A stretch of DNA of 11,887 nucleotides from Goniomonas avonlea (taxonomy: Eukaryota; Cryptophyceae; Goniomonadida; Goniomonadaceae), in assembly GCA_003573635.1 (NCBI GenBank), contig QUTJ01031458.1, forward strand, positions 1 to 11,887, read 5' to 3'. Below, one piece after another: positions 9,301 through 11,887 of this stretch (position 1 is the first letter of the stretch; every line of letters starts with the position of its first letter). The position numbers and the translations under genes were made by a program. The notes beneath the pieces are model-generated. The model did no database searches. It had not been told where the DNA came from and saw only the letters and a program-made list of their open reading frames with translations.

Positions 9301-11764
9301 ACCCCCCATCTAAATTCAGGTTGCCAAAGCAGCGCATCCTCCCTGACAACGTGTTGACGTGATCCCTGCGCCTGATTGCGCTGACCCAAGCAAAGTAAAC
9401 ACAATAAAACACTCACAAGCCCGCAGTGAGCTGACCAGCCGGAATGAGCAGCCTCTGGCGCTCCAGCGTTGTGTTAACGAGCAGGCCGGCGCCGTTGACG
9501 CAGAAGTCGCCTGTTGCGTCGAGACACTGGCAGAAGAAGCTGAAAGCAGTGACGGGGGTCGTTGTGTCATCCGGGTCAAACGACTTTGACAGATCCAGGG
9601 AGAAATTGCGAGAGCTGGCCTGGGTCAAGAACGGCGAGAGAATGGGACCGCGCTCGTCGCCCAGCGCGAGCACGAGGTCGTTCCGCCGGATCTGCAGCGC
9701 AGAGGTTACGACTGCGAGTGAAGCTCTCGGCTACATCTGTGTGAAGAGGAAGTGGATGTTTCTGCCTCTGCCCCTGTCTCTGTCTCCGTCTCTGTCCGCC
9801 GCAAGAGCAAGTCCACCTCTTGCGCCGCCACCAGAGCAAGTCCACCTCTTGCACCGCCACCAGCCTGCGCCAATTGCGGGGCTGACCTGCCCCACATCCG
9901 CACATCAGTTCAGGCCGAGCCCCCACCCCTTGTCAAGGATTGCGCCCCTCTTTTTTCCTCTCCTATGACCTCCTCCCCACTGGCCACAAAACAGCAGAGG
10001 TCACGCACCGCTAGCACCGTGTCAACCTCAGCCCGATCCTTCTCACGCCCCTTTACAAAGGCACGAGTGCGGAGGGTGAAGGTCTGGCCGGGGGGGAGCT
10101 TGTACTGCAGGAAGATAAGCTGCTTCTTCTTGGCAATCTCTCCAGTCTCCGGGTCGATTATCATATTACTTGTTCTGCGCAGGTATGACATTACACTCCA
10201 TGGGCGGCGTGGGAGGGGACATCAGAGTTACGACAGCGACTCCATCAAAGAACAGCCAGTGGCCTGCGGTCCTGTACCTGCCTGCCCTGCTGCTGACCGT
10301 GCAACACTCACGAACACTGGAGGCTTAAAACATGGAACAGCGCCACACCTATTGATGAACTCGTTGGGCCACGCCTCTGCGTTGTCCACGACGAACCACT
10401 GGTGGGAGGCGCTGTCAGTCCGAGGCACAAGGACACAGGAAGCGGTAGAGAAGCAAGACACACACCACACACAGAACACCTCTTGATTCACCAACCACTC
10501 AGCCACTGTCGCTCTCACCAGACGGCAGGGACACCGAGACGCAAAGACACAGACCCCCCACACACCACCCCCACACGCCAACGCTGCTACAGACCTGGAA
10601 CACAATATCCGTGACAGTTTGGTCCAGCGCCTGACTGAACTTCACCTCGCCCGTGACCTTGAGCTCCTGGTCGACGGTGAAGCCGTCGGAGGGAATCATG
10701 TTGACGAGCAACCTCGGCGGGTCACCTTTGACCCGGTTGATGGTCGTCGACACCTCGTAGGTCGTGACCCCCGAGAACACAGTCGACGCCCTGCACACGA
10801 TGTCGTACGCCCCGAAGCTCAGCAGCGACACCGCAGAGACCTGGCCGGAGCAGTGAGGAACCGCGGCTGCGCATGAGGGATGTGGCGAACTCTTTGCTCC
10901 ATGGGGATATGGATTGTGTGTGTCTATAAAAAGTCGATGTTTTCACATGCCCGAGAGGACAGTGGGCGCCCTGCAGACAATATCGTCTACGCGCGTGGAT
11001 GTCCGATGAGCGATGTAGGAGAAGGAGACAGCAGAGAGCGGAAGCCCTGGTGTGTCGACACATATCTTCGCATACGGATCCGCACATCTCTATTTTGGCT
11101 ATAGATGTTGCGACATCTCTATGTTTTTCACCGCTCGATGGAGCGCATGTTGCCAACTGGTTGAGACTTCGTACGTTGACTCCCAAGAGGATATACTCTC
11201 TCACCCGCACTCTGCTCTACTCTTTCCTCTCTGCTCTCTGGCTCTGCTCTCTCTGCCCTGCTCTGCTCTCTCTCTCTCTCTGCTCTCTCTGCTCGCCGCC
11301 TCCTGTAGCGCTTCGAACTCCTCCTGTAGCGCTTCGAACTCACCGTGACCCGCTCAAAGTTTGTGTAAGACAGGAGCTGACGGTTGAGGTCTGGCATGCT
11401 CGAGCTGCACTGCACCGACTTGAGACGCGCGCCATAGCTGCGGTCGGTACTGGTTACGCTTCCATCGAAGACTACTTGCATCAGAAACTTGCATCGTAAG
11501 CTCGTGCAACTTGCGGTCTCTCTTTGGTAAGACAGTCTTCGTGTCTAATTCGTGATGGGGTGCTAATCGAGTGGCAATCGCCTCACGAGTCTTTTCCCGA
11601 AAGCTTCGTGATATCGGTCAGACGAAGCTCGGAAATACAAGCAATTCAGTCTCAAGGGGTCCATGAAGGCACCTGAAGAACTTGATCTCGAGGTCGTCGT
11701 TTCGACCGCAGTCGTTTGCCCTGAGCTCCACGACAGGCACCGGAGTGACAACGGGTGGGAGCAC
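156..11764 (-). CDS. Partial multi-exon gene for a giant REJ/PKD-repeat surface protein (25 exons threaded; both ends outside the window)
   Basis: Seen: 25 minus-strand exons joined by GT-AG introns give one open frame of about 1,549 codons. Chosen exon coordinates (transcript order): 11673-11764, 11344-11500, 10595-10840, 10349-10398, 10009-10174, 9417-9691, 9107-9118 (alternatively to 9145), 8851-8974, 8508-8690, 8170-8283, 7838-7924, 7306-7500, 6757-6956, 5988-6231, 5552-5724, 5148-5301, 4728-4901, 4171-4451, 3745-3904, 3492-3590, 2787-3101, 2114-2410, 1175-1689, 757-925, 156-322. Known: REJ modules occur in sea-urchin REJ proteins and polycystin-1 relatives, as PKD-like beta repeats with a Y/F-x-W-x-C core followed by L-x-(I/A)-(P/A)-x-x-x-L-x-x-G-x-x-Y. 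This pattern recurs here several times. Inference: a large glycosylated extracellular ectodomain for adhesion or sensing. Neither signal peptide nor membrane helix lies in the window. CTAAC/CTGAC-like branch sites sit about 12-22 nt before many acceptors. It could instead be a secreted adhesin without a channel; the family call is firmer than the function. Confidence 0.8.
323..756 (-). other. Intron 24 (434 bp)
   Basis: GTAACG...GGCAG intron, plus strand purine-rich around 375-430 and 525-550. At 454-469 it holds a short near-copy of the exon 25 acceptor and first codons (minus gcagccgtc then gatt), reading Q-P-S-D in both copies. No gene seen. Confidence 0.65.
757..925 (-). CDS. Exon 24: WTC core and closing strands of REJ repeat
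   Basis: Acceptor gttaacag|G (phase 2), donor CAG|GTAACG (phase 0). Joined to exon 23 it completes PLSIK-W-T-C, the REJ core, followed by ALGCSSMPSLV, FAANTLTSGTTYTITATVT and ATKSLTWKVQ. L-T-S-G-T-T-Y-T-I-T is a model closing strand. The exact split-codon fit across the intron strongly supports the junction. Confidence 0.87.
1175..1689 (-). CDS. Exon 23: longest exon, two PKD-like repeats
   Basis: Acceptor aaccgcag|ATT (phase 0), donor TTAA|GTGCGT (phase 2). It encodes IVLTARNWAGTSKTGSVTLT, LTYAWRIFLNGVNVTATL, STLSIPKYTLATDTNYTAMV, then TLALSPSGLVATS and ATDPDIGGN, ending PLSIK at the split codon. Two successive repeats show the L-T-Y-x-W core and the L-S-I-P-x-x-x-L...Y closing strand. An in-frame acceptor at 1707 (tggcag|CCT) is an alternative. 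Joining on KIVLTARN gives the better strand. Confidence 0.85.
1690..2113 (-). other. Intron 22 (424 bp) with exon-fragment copy and inverted microsatellites
   Basis: Contains at 1741-1788 a diverged copy of the exon 23 segment at 1616-1662. It also has a GTGA-type tract at 1798-1880 and a complementary TCAC-type tract at 1922-1970. No independent gene is seen. Confidence 0.7.
1798..1970. repeat. Inverted microsatellite arms (GTGA / TCAC)
   Basis: Plus strand 1798-1880 is rich in gtgagtgtgagtg; 1922-1970 is rich in tcacaatcacattcac. The arms are near reverse complements around a ~45-bp spacer. Confidence 0.6.
2114..2410 (-). CDS. Exon 22: REJ repeat with Asn/Thr mucin-like linker
   Basis: Acceptor catccag|ATC and donor AAG|GTGAGG, both phase 0 (99 codons). 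It encodes IGAAVDGAGGVPLRLHWDL, then a low-complexity linker of about 30 residues holding NMS, NAT, NTT and NAT sequons and Thr runs, then LVRAANALQSTSW and ETMLAGDYK. L-x-L-x-W opens a PKD-like repeat; L-A-G-D-Y-K is the L-x-x-G-x-Y strand. The linker is inserted between the core and closing strands and would be heavily O/N-glycosylated (inference). Confidence 0.83.
2411..2786 (-). other. Intron 21 (376 bp)
   Basis: Mixed-composition intron. It shares a 12-nt direct repeat (atgaggtcccag at 2352-2363 and 2551-2562) and a 13-nt inverted repeat (2362-2374 with 2534-2546) with the neighbouring exon 22. No other gene seen. Confidence 0.65.
2787..3101 (-). CDS. Exon 21: C-x-W beta unit, second half, and REJ 2 entry
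   Basis: Acceptor ggaaacag|CCA with CTAAC 13 nt upstream; donor CTG|GTGCGT; both phase 0 (105 codons). It encodes PNAHVNCTDVLAMNSTLL, ATPTCMWHSDSVLAISLGAH, FHPDFDPATITSVGG, and ends VLIGTCSYGL. Two cysteines spaced about 20 residues apart with C-M-W suggest a disulphide-bonded beta domain. A longer open frame to 3260 exists, but its extra part is a decayed copy of this exon start. Confidence 0.83.
3102..3491 (-). other. Intron 20 (390 bp) with decayed acceptor copy
   Basis: The segment 3185-3250 resembles the acceptor and start of exon 21 (3070-3140). The rest (3250-3420) is purine-rich on the plus strand. No other gene seen. Confidence 0.65.
3492..3590 (-). CDS. Exon 20: FSEPTD beta unit, first half
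   Basis: Acceptor ctgttgcag|TCG with a GACTAAC branch-like site 14 nt upstream; donor AAG|GTGAGA; both phase 0 (33 codons). It encodes SFNTTVMWDDNLLGLTL followed by RFSEPTDRANMSSVGK. The W-D-D-x-L-x-x-L-T-L-x-F-S-x-P-T-(N/D) pattern looks like an Ig-like beta unit; exons 1-2 hold a relative of it. Confidence 0.83.
3745..3904 (-). CDS. Exon 19: second half of GPS-like motif
   Basis: Acceptor gcccgcag|C (phase 2) with TGTAAC 12 nt upstream; donor GCG|GTAAGA (phase 0). It encodes STIVSTAATWTGTGTF, TSYACVSPPFAYGQFVTLYM and ends YQIAAPA. The Y-x-C-x-S-P-P-F-x-x-x-x-F-V block sits where a GPS has C-x-C-x-H-L-T-x-F. The His-Leu/Thr cleavage site and two cysteines are absent, so self-cleavage is not expected. 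Confidence 0.82.
3941..4056. repeat. CT-rich low-complexity tract in intron 18
   Basis: More than 100 bp of nearly pure ctcctcttctc-type sequence on the plus strand, purine on the transcript. Confidence 0.85.
4089..4141. repeat. Degenerate telomere-like heptamer tract
   Basis: In 7-nt register the tract reads aaacccg, aatccga, aaccctc, aacctaa, accttga, gccaaga, ccctaat. This approximates repeated CCCTAAA, i.e. TTTAGGG on the transcribed strand. It lies in intron 18. Confidence 0.5.
4171..4451 (-). CDS. Exon 18: beta domain plus first half of GPS-like motif
   Basis: Acceptor cctgtcgcag|ATC (phase 0), donor CAGAC|GTGAGT (phase 2). It encodes ITDQVSAVCNSTWCLAKLC, TPTLVQVNSTIILLAV, VWAAGGSNVSLTAFNGT and ERCYWVYYNTSAPTWNTTD. 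The C-Y-W...T-W block resembles the C-x-W...W opening of a GPS. IPT/TIG-like folding of the G-G-S-N-V-S-L-T stretch is an alternative reading. Part of the exon start is duplicated in the upstream intron. Confidence 0.83.
4728..4901 (-). CDS. Exon 17: GAIN-B-like segment
   Basis: Acceptor agagcag|GTC and donor TGG|GTACGA, both phase 0 (58 codons). It encodes VSDVWGVTLYKSTSTEEQSV, SGLTGASCIDMGFPISLP and LDLTSCTW. S-D-V-x-x-V-x-L followed by V-x-x-L and F-P-I-x-L-P mirrors the strand order of GAIN subdomain B before a GPS (family knowledge). The assignment rests on pattern, not on alignment. Confidence 0.75.
4985..5120. repeat. GACAGA/GAGACA-type microsatellite in intron 16
   Basis: Imperfect hexamer-like repeats of gacaga and gagaca fill most of the intron. 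On the transcript this is a TCTGTC pyrimidine tract ahead of the exon 17 acceptor. Confidence 0.85.
5148..5301 (-). CDS. Exon 16: start of GAIN-B-like beta segment
   Basis: Acceptor cctcccgcag|G (phase 2) after a long pyrimidine tract; donor CAG|GTGTGT (phase 0). It encodes LSGTSVGFNGSSITLPTSM, SSSDTVNVMQSKISQSL, TPCSSGLGNQ. N-G-S-S-I-T-L-P is the V-x-x-x-I-x-L-P strand found at the start of GAIN B regions. An acceptor at 5380 gives a longer open frame but the wrong phase for the exon 15 donor. Confidence 0.78.
5552..5724 (-). CDS. Exon 15: Ala/Thr-rich helical segment
   Basis: Acceptor gcctccag|ATC (phase 0) with CTAAC 15 nt upstream; donor GCCT|GTATGT (phase 2). It encodes IKAARNCNVTSGFVSTVSA, RCLKATQESATAGED and SAYGASAQATTQKQS. 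Composition (Ala, Thr, Ser, Gln) suggests helix and a stalk-like linker before the GAIN-B-like exons. One sequon (NVT) is present. Confidence 0.8.
5815..5925. repeat. Diverged ~62-bp tandem duplication in intron 14
   Basis: 5815-5863 (gagggacctgggtgagcg...) and 5877-5925 (gagagacctggtgagcg...) share their order of motifs (gacctgg, tgagcg, gcag, gatca) with several substitutions. Confidence 0.6.
5988..6231 (-). CDS. Exon 14: helical GAIN-A-like segment
   Basis: Acceptor gcgacag|C (phase 2), donor CAG|GTACGC (phase 0). The split codon GA|C gives Asp. It encodes SLTSTLSTLEGTSTAS, FSTVKSTLSTCGSEKVTC, then VLDTVYSIVLILEP and SCVEVTGLMLQ: predicted helices with four cysteines. The intron upstream carries three further copies of this acceptor and exon start; only the proximal copy used here keeps an open frame into the exon. 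Confidence 0.83.
6232..6756 (-). repeat. Intron 13 (525 bp) with four tandem copies of the exon 14 acceptor
   Basis: The acceptor and first codons of exon 14 (around 6231) recur with exon edges at 6314, 6390 and, more diverged, near 6460. Copies are separated by GA-rich tracts. The 6314 and 6390 copies share the core gagagggttgggctgagcga on the plus strand. Acceptor spacings are 83 and 76 bp. Reading from either distal copy reaches a stop or a wrong frame, so only the proximal site is productive. The left part (6560-6740) is unique, mixed sequence. Confidence 0.8.
6757..6956 (-). CDS. Exon 13: helical, Ser/Thr/Leu-rich linker
   Basis: Acceptor gcgagacag|ATT (phase 0) with CTGAC 12 nt upstream; donor CCGA|GTAAGC (phase 2). 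It encodes IDCGTVEGNNVVIDADKL, TLSSLKLTAGSGVLVEML, MCSLAQTTFVTNTTRR and ends SSTSVCS. The amphipathic Leu/Met pattern looks helical, unlike the beta repeats before it. This fits the helical subdomain A that precedes GAIN B in REJ/GPS proteins (inference). Confidence 0.8.
6957..7305 (-). other. Intron 12 (349 bp) with short inverted/direct repeats
   Basis: Holds two copies of tgcgtggggggtgtgc-like sequence near 7090-7130 and a possible element fragment at 7131-7212 with repeated gataccga motifs. No gene seen. Confidence 0.6.
7306..7500 (-). CDS. Exon 12: end of REJ region 1
   Basis: Acceptor caacgcag|ATC and donor AAG|GTGCGT, both phase 0 (65 codons). It encodes IHVSVSFPGPVKEVILGL, DGNCDWESG, LDFEYLVLPNK and HGYSSIGAQSDK. 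The D-x-x-x-x-L-x-F-E-Y-L strand resembles the D-x-P-L-x-Y-x-F stretch late in polycystin REJ regions. Confidence 0.83.
7501..7837 (-). repeat. Intron 11 (337 bp): pyrimidine tract facing purine tract
   Basis: Plus strand is C/T-rich at about 7541-7665 and G/A-rich at about 7673-7818. The halves are roughly complementary in composition, so the transcript could fold back on itself. No gene seen. Confidence 0.6.
7838..7924 (-). CDS. Exon 11: GGTC beta strand exon
   Basis: Acceptor ggatcag|GTC and donor ACG|GTGCGA, both phase 0 (29 codons). It encodes VASKPKGGTCTMTVDGLPIA and ends GLVTT. P-x-G-G-x-C-x-(V/M)-x-(V/P) corresponds to the P-x-x-G-x-C-x-V-x-P segment that follows the last repeat in polycystin-type REJ regions (family knowledge). 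A second in-frame donor CTT|GTAACC at 7847 would drop three codons. Confidence 0.78.
8055..8130. repeat. G run and GA tract in intron 10
   Basis: A run of 12 G at 8062-8073 is followed by gagagagagggaggg-type sequence, within the intron between exons 10 and 11. Confidence 0.8.
8170..8283 (-). CDS. Exon 10: closing strands of REJ repeat
   Basis: Acceptor ccggcag|GAT and donor ACG|GTGCGT, both phase 0 (38 codons), with a TGTAAC branch-like site 16 nt before the acceptor. It encodes DVPYIIVVRGTRKQAFF, sequons NAT and NRT, and ends MPFYVT. It joins exon 9 as F-E-D-V-P-Y and exon 11 as Y-V-T-V-A-S, both in line with alternating beta-strand residues. Confidence 0.82.
8508..8690 (-). CDS. Exon 9: REJ repeat with YSWSI core
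   Basis: Acceptor gcaacag|GAG and donor GAG|GTGAGA, both phase 0 (61 codons). It encodes LPSDKLEFEASSSVEELSYS, WSIAPPPTDP, and STLSIAAGALFE. L-x-F-x-A-S-S-S then Y-S-W-x-I then L-x-I-x-A-G-x-L matches the REJ repeat consensus closely. An alternative acceptor two codons downstream (caggag|ACA) would also be in frame. Confidence 0.85.
8851..8974 (-). CDS. Exon 8: end of one REJ repeat, start of the next
   Basis: Acceptor tttcacgcag|C (phase 2), donor CAG|GTGTGA (phase 0). It encodes YSLTCGMNHPASLRSRSAA, then LELRVVALDPPRF and INKPDQ. The A-L-E-L-x-V strand followed by D-P-P is the repeat boundary seen also before exons 3 and 25. The intron beyond it (8975-9106) is unusually AT-rich. Confidence 0.82.
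9107..9118 (-). CDS. Exon 7: probable microexon (12 nt, alternatives up to 39 nt)
   Basis: A strong donor CGCATC|GTGAGT in phase 2 fits exon 8, giving S-N-A-S joined to Y-S-L-T-C. The acceptor is ambiguous. Three in-frame phase 2 choices exist: ggcag (edge 9118, 12 nt), caaag (27 nt, edge 9133) and gtcag (39 nt, edge 9145). All keep the reading frame from exon 6. The shortest choice best restores the usual REJ spacing between LTAG and the next strand. Confidence 0.42.
9417..9691 (-). CDS. Exon 6: core REJ repeat with DPDD motif
   Basis: Acceptor gctgcag|ATC (phase 0) with a GTAAC-like branch site 14 nt upstream; donor GCTT|GTGAGT (phase 2). Motifs in order: IRRNDLVLALGDERGP, SLDLSKSFDPDD, FSFFCQCLDATGDFC, LLIPAGQLTAG. 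D-x-S-x-S-x-D-P-D, then aromatic-x-x-C-x-C, then L-I-P-A-G-x-L-x-A-G is a near-textbook REJ/PKD1 repeat. This is the clearest family signature in the window. Confidence 0.88.
9692..10008 (-). other. Intron 5 (317 bp)
   Basis: Contains the 29-bp tandem repeat at 9804-9861 and a preceding ctctgtctc tract. The remainder is unique. No gene seen. Confidence 0.65.
9804..9861. repeat. 29-bp tandem repeat, two copies, one mismatch
   Basis: Unit starting agagcaagtccacctcttgc occurs at 9804-9832 and 9833-9861; the only difference is g/a at position 21. It lies inside intron 5. Confidence 0.92.
10009..10174 (-). CDS. Exon 5: PKD-like repeat, charged strands
   Basis: Acceptor tgcgcag|A (phase 2), donor GCG|GTGCGT (phase 0). 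It encodes MIIDPETGEIAKKKQL, FLQYKLPPGQTFTLRTRAF and ending AEVDTVLA. The L-P-P-G-x-x-F-x-L stretch corresponds to the L-x-x-G-x-x-Y strand that closes a REJ repeat. It is the most Lys/Arg-rich exon in the window. Confidence 0.78.
10349..10398 (-). CDS. Exon 4: 50-nt exon in REJ region 1
   Basis: A short exon encoding WFVVDNAEAWPNEFIN plus two bases; acceptor cccaccag|TGG (phase 0), donor AATAG|GTGTGG (phase 2). F-Q joined to W-F-V-V gives the aromatic-x-W core strand of a PKD-like repeat. A CTGAC branch-like site sits about 17 nt before the chosen acceptor. A competing acceptor (tgacag|C, exon edge 10411) is in another phase and does not match the exon 3 donor. Confidence 0.65.
10595..10840 (-). 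CDS. Exon 3: first PKD-like repeat of REJ region 1
   Basis: Acceptor cggccag|GTC and donor CAG|GTCTGT are both phase 0 (82 codons). It encodes the end of one beta domain (SLLSFGAYDIVCRAS, TTYEVSTTINRV) and the start of the next (DPPRLLVNMIPSDGF, then VTGEVKFSQALDQ). The PP-x-x-L-V start with a following E-L-x-V strand is the usual opening of a PKD/REJ repeat. A decayed copy of part of this exon lies in the upstream intron at 10951-10992. Confidence 0.78.
10841..11343 (-). other. Intron 2 (503 bp) with exon 3 fragment copy
   Basis: Contains a diverged copy of exon 3 sequence (10951-10992), a CT-rich tract at about 11203-11295, and a 21-bp tandem repeat next to the exon 2 donor. No gene seen. 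Confidence 0.65.
11300..11341. repeat. Exact 21-bp tandem repeat beside a splice donor
   Basis: Unit ctcctgtagcgcttcgaact plus c occurs twice without mismatch (11300-11320 and 11321-11341). On the transcript it begins at intron position +3 after exon 2. Confidence 0.95.
11344..11500 (-). CDS. Exon 2: end of first beta unit
   Basis: The frame reads FLMQVVFDGSVTSTDRS, continues through a K-S-V-Q-C block, and ends in NFERVT at a strong donor ACG|GTGAGT (phase 0). It joins exon 3 as F-E-R-V-T-V-S-A-V-S-L-L-S-F. The right edge is uncertain: several in-frame phase 2 acceptors exist (after gcacgag at 11500, or gcaag at 11509). Two exact 21-bp tandem copies lie immediately inside the downstream intron. 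Confidence 0.65.
11673..11764 (-). CDS. Exon 1 of window: Pro/Val-rich lead into a beta unit
   Basis: Encodes VLPPVVTPVPVVELRAN followed by a short D-C-G-R-N-D-D-L-E-I-K-F-F strand, resembling the start of the exon 20 beta unit (D-N-L-L-G-L-T-L-R-F-S). Acceptor gcgcag|GTGCTC enters in phase 0; donor TTCAG|GTGCCT leaves in phase 2. A second in-frame acceptor at aacccag|TCA would extend the exon to 11782. The donor is weaker than others in the gene, so the 5' (left) edge is less certain. The upstream exon lies beyond the window. Confidence 0.55.
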
Positions 11765-11887
11765 CTGCGCCACGTGCGTTGACTGGGTTGACAGCCTACC
11801 TGCAGTTCACACGCATACACACTCGAGAGCGGGGAAGAGCGGGAAAAAGAAGATACTGAAACACAGACACGCACAGAAGCAGAGATA

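Noticed and set aside
9143-9412. Minus-strand open frame of 89 codons as a full exon
   Set aside because: Crosses a strong acceptor and a branch-like site; kept only as a possible 69-nt cassette exon.
10921-10935. TATA-like tataaa as a promoter
   Set aside because: Lies inside intron 2 on the antisense strand, in a relic region; no gene start follows.

Overview
The window is eukaryotic. It holds one gene: the middle of a very large multi-exon gene on the minus strand, running from about 11764 down to 156 and open at both ends. I could thread 25 exons (about 4.65 kb, roughly 1,550 codons) separated by GT-AG introns of 132-525 bp. At nearly every junction, donor phase, acceptor phase and protein similarity agree independently. 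No plus-strand gene, RNA gene, promoter, poly(A) region or CRISPR array is supported; the plus-strand open frames are antisense shadows or low-complexity introns. The organism looks like an intron-rich protist with GC-rich exons and introns full of polypurine/polypyrimidine and microsatellite DNA. A chromerid-like alveolate would fit, but this is a guess; sequence alone does not settle the species. || Protein: a secreted or surface polycystin/REJ-type (receptor for egg jelly) ectodomain. In transcript order: exons 1-2 hold an Fs-type beta unit; exons 3-12 form a first REJ region built of about 100-residue PKD-like repeats; exons 13-17 hold a helical, Ser/Thr-rich stretch followed by a segment resembling GAIN subdomain B; exons 18-19 hold a degenerate GPS-like C-x-W...W...C block; exons 20-21 hold another beta unit (FSEPTD, then C-x-W); exons 22-25 begin a second REJ region that leaves the window. 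No transmembrane helix follows the GPS-like block, so the modules appear to be repeated in tandem instead of being followed by a polycystin channel. NxS/T sequons are frequent, and exon 22 carries a mucin-like Asn/Thr linker. || Layout, left to right: 1-155 intron (pyrimidine-rich); 156-2410 exons 25 to 22 (second REJ); 2787-3590 exons 21-20 (beta unit); 3745-4451 exons 19-18 (GPS-like); 4728-6956 exons 17-13 (GAIN-like/helical); 7306-10840 exons 12-3 (first REJ); 11344-11764 exons 2-1; 11765-11887 intron. || Most notable: (i) at least five introns carry decayed copies of the acceptor and/or the 5' part of the exon that follows them, suggesting introns grow by local tandem duplication of exon starts; (ii) none of the 25 introns is phase 1 (16 phase 0, 9 phase 2), unlike animal extracellular-module genes; (iii) a probable 12-39 nt microexon; (iv) a degenerate telomere-like heptamer tract in an intron.
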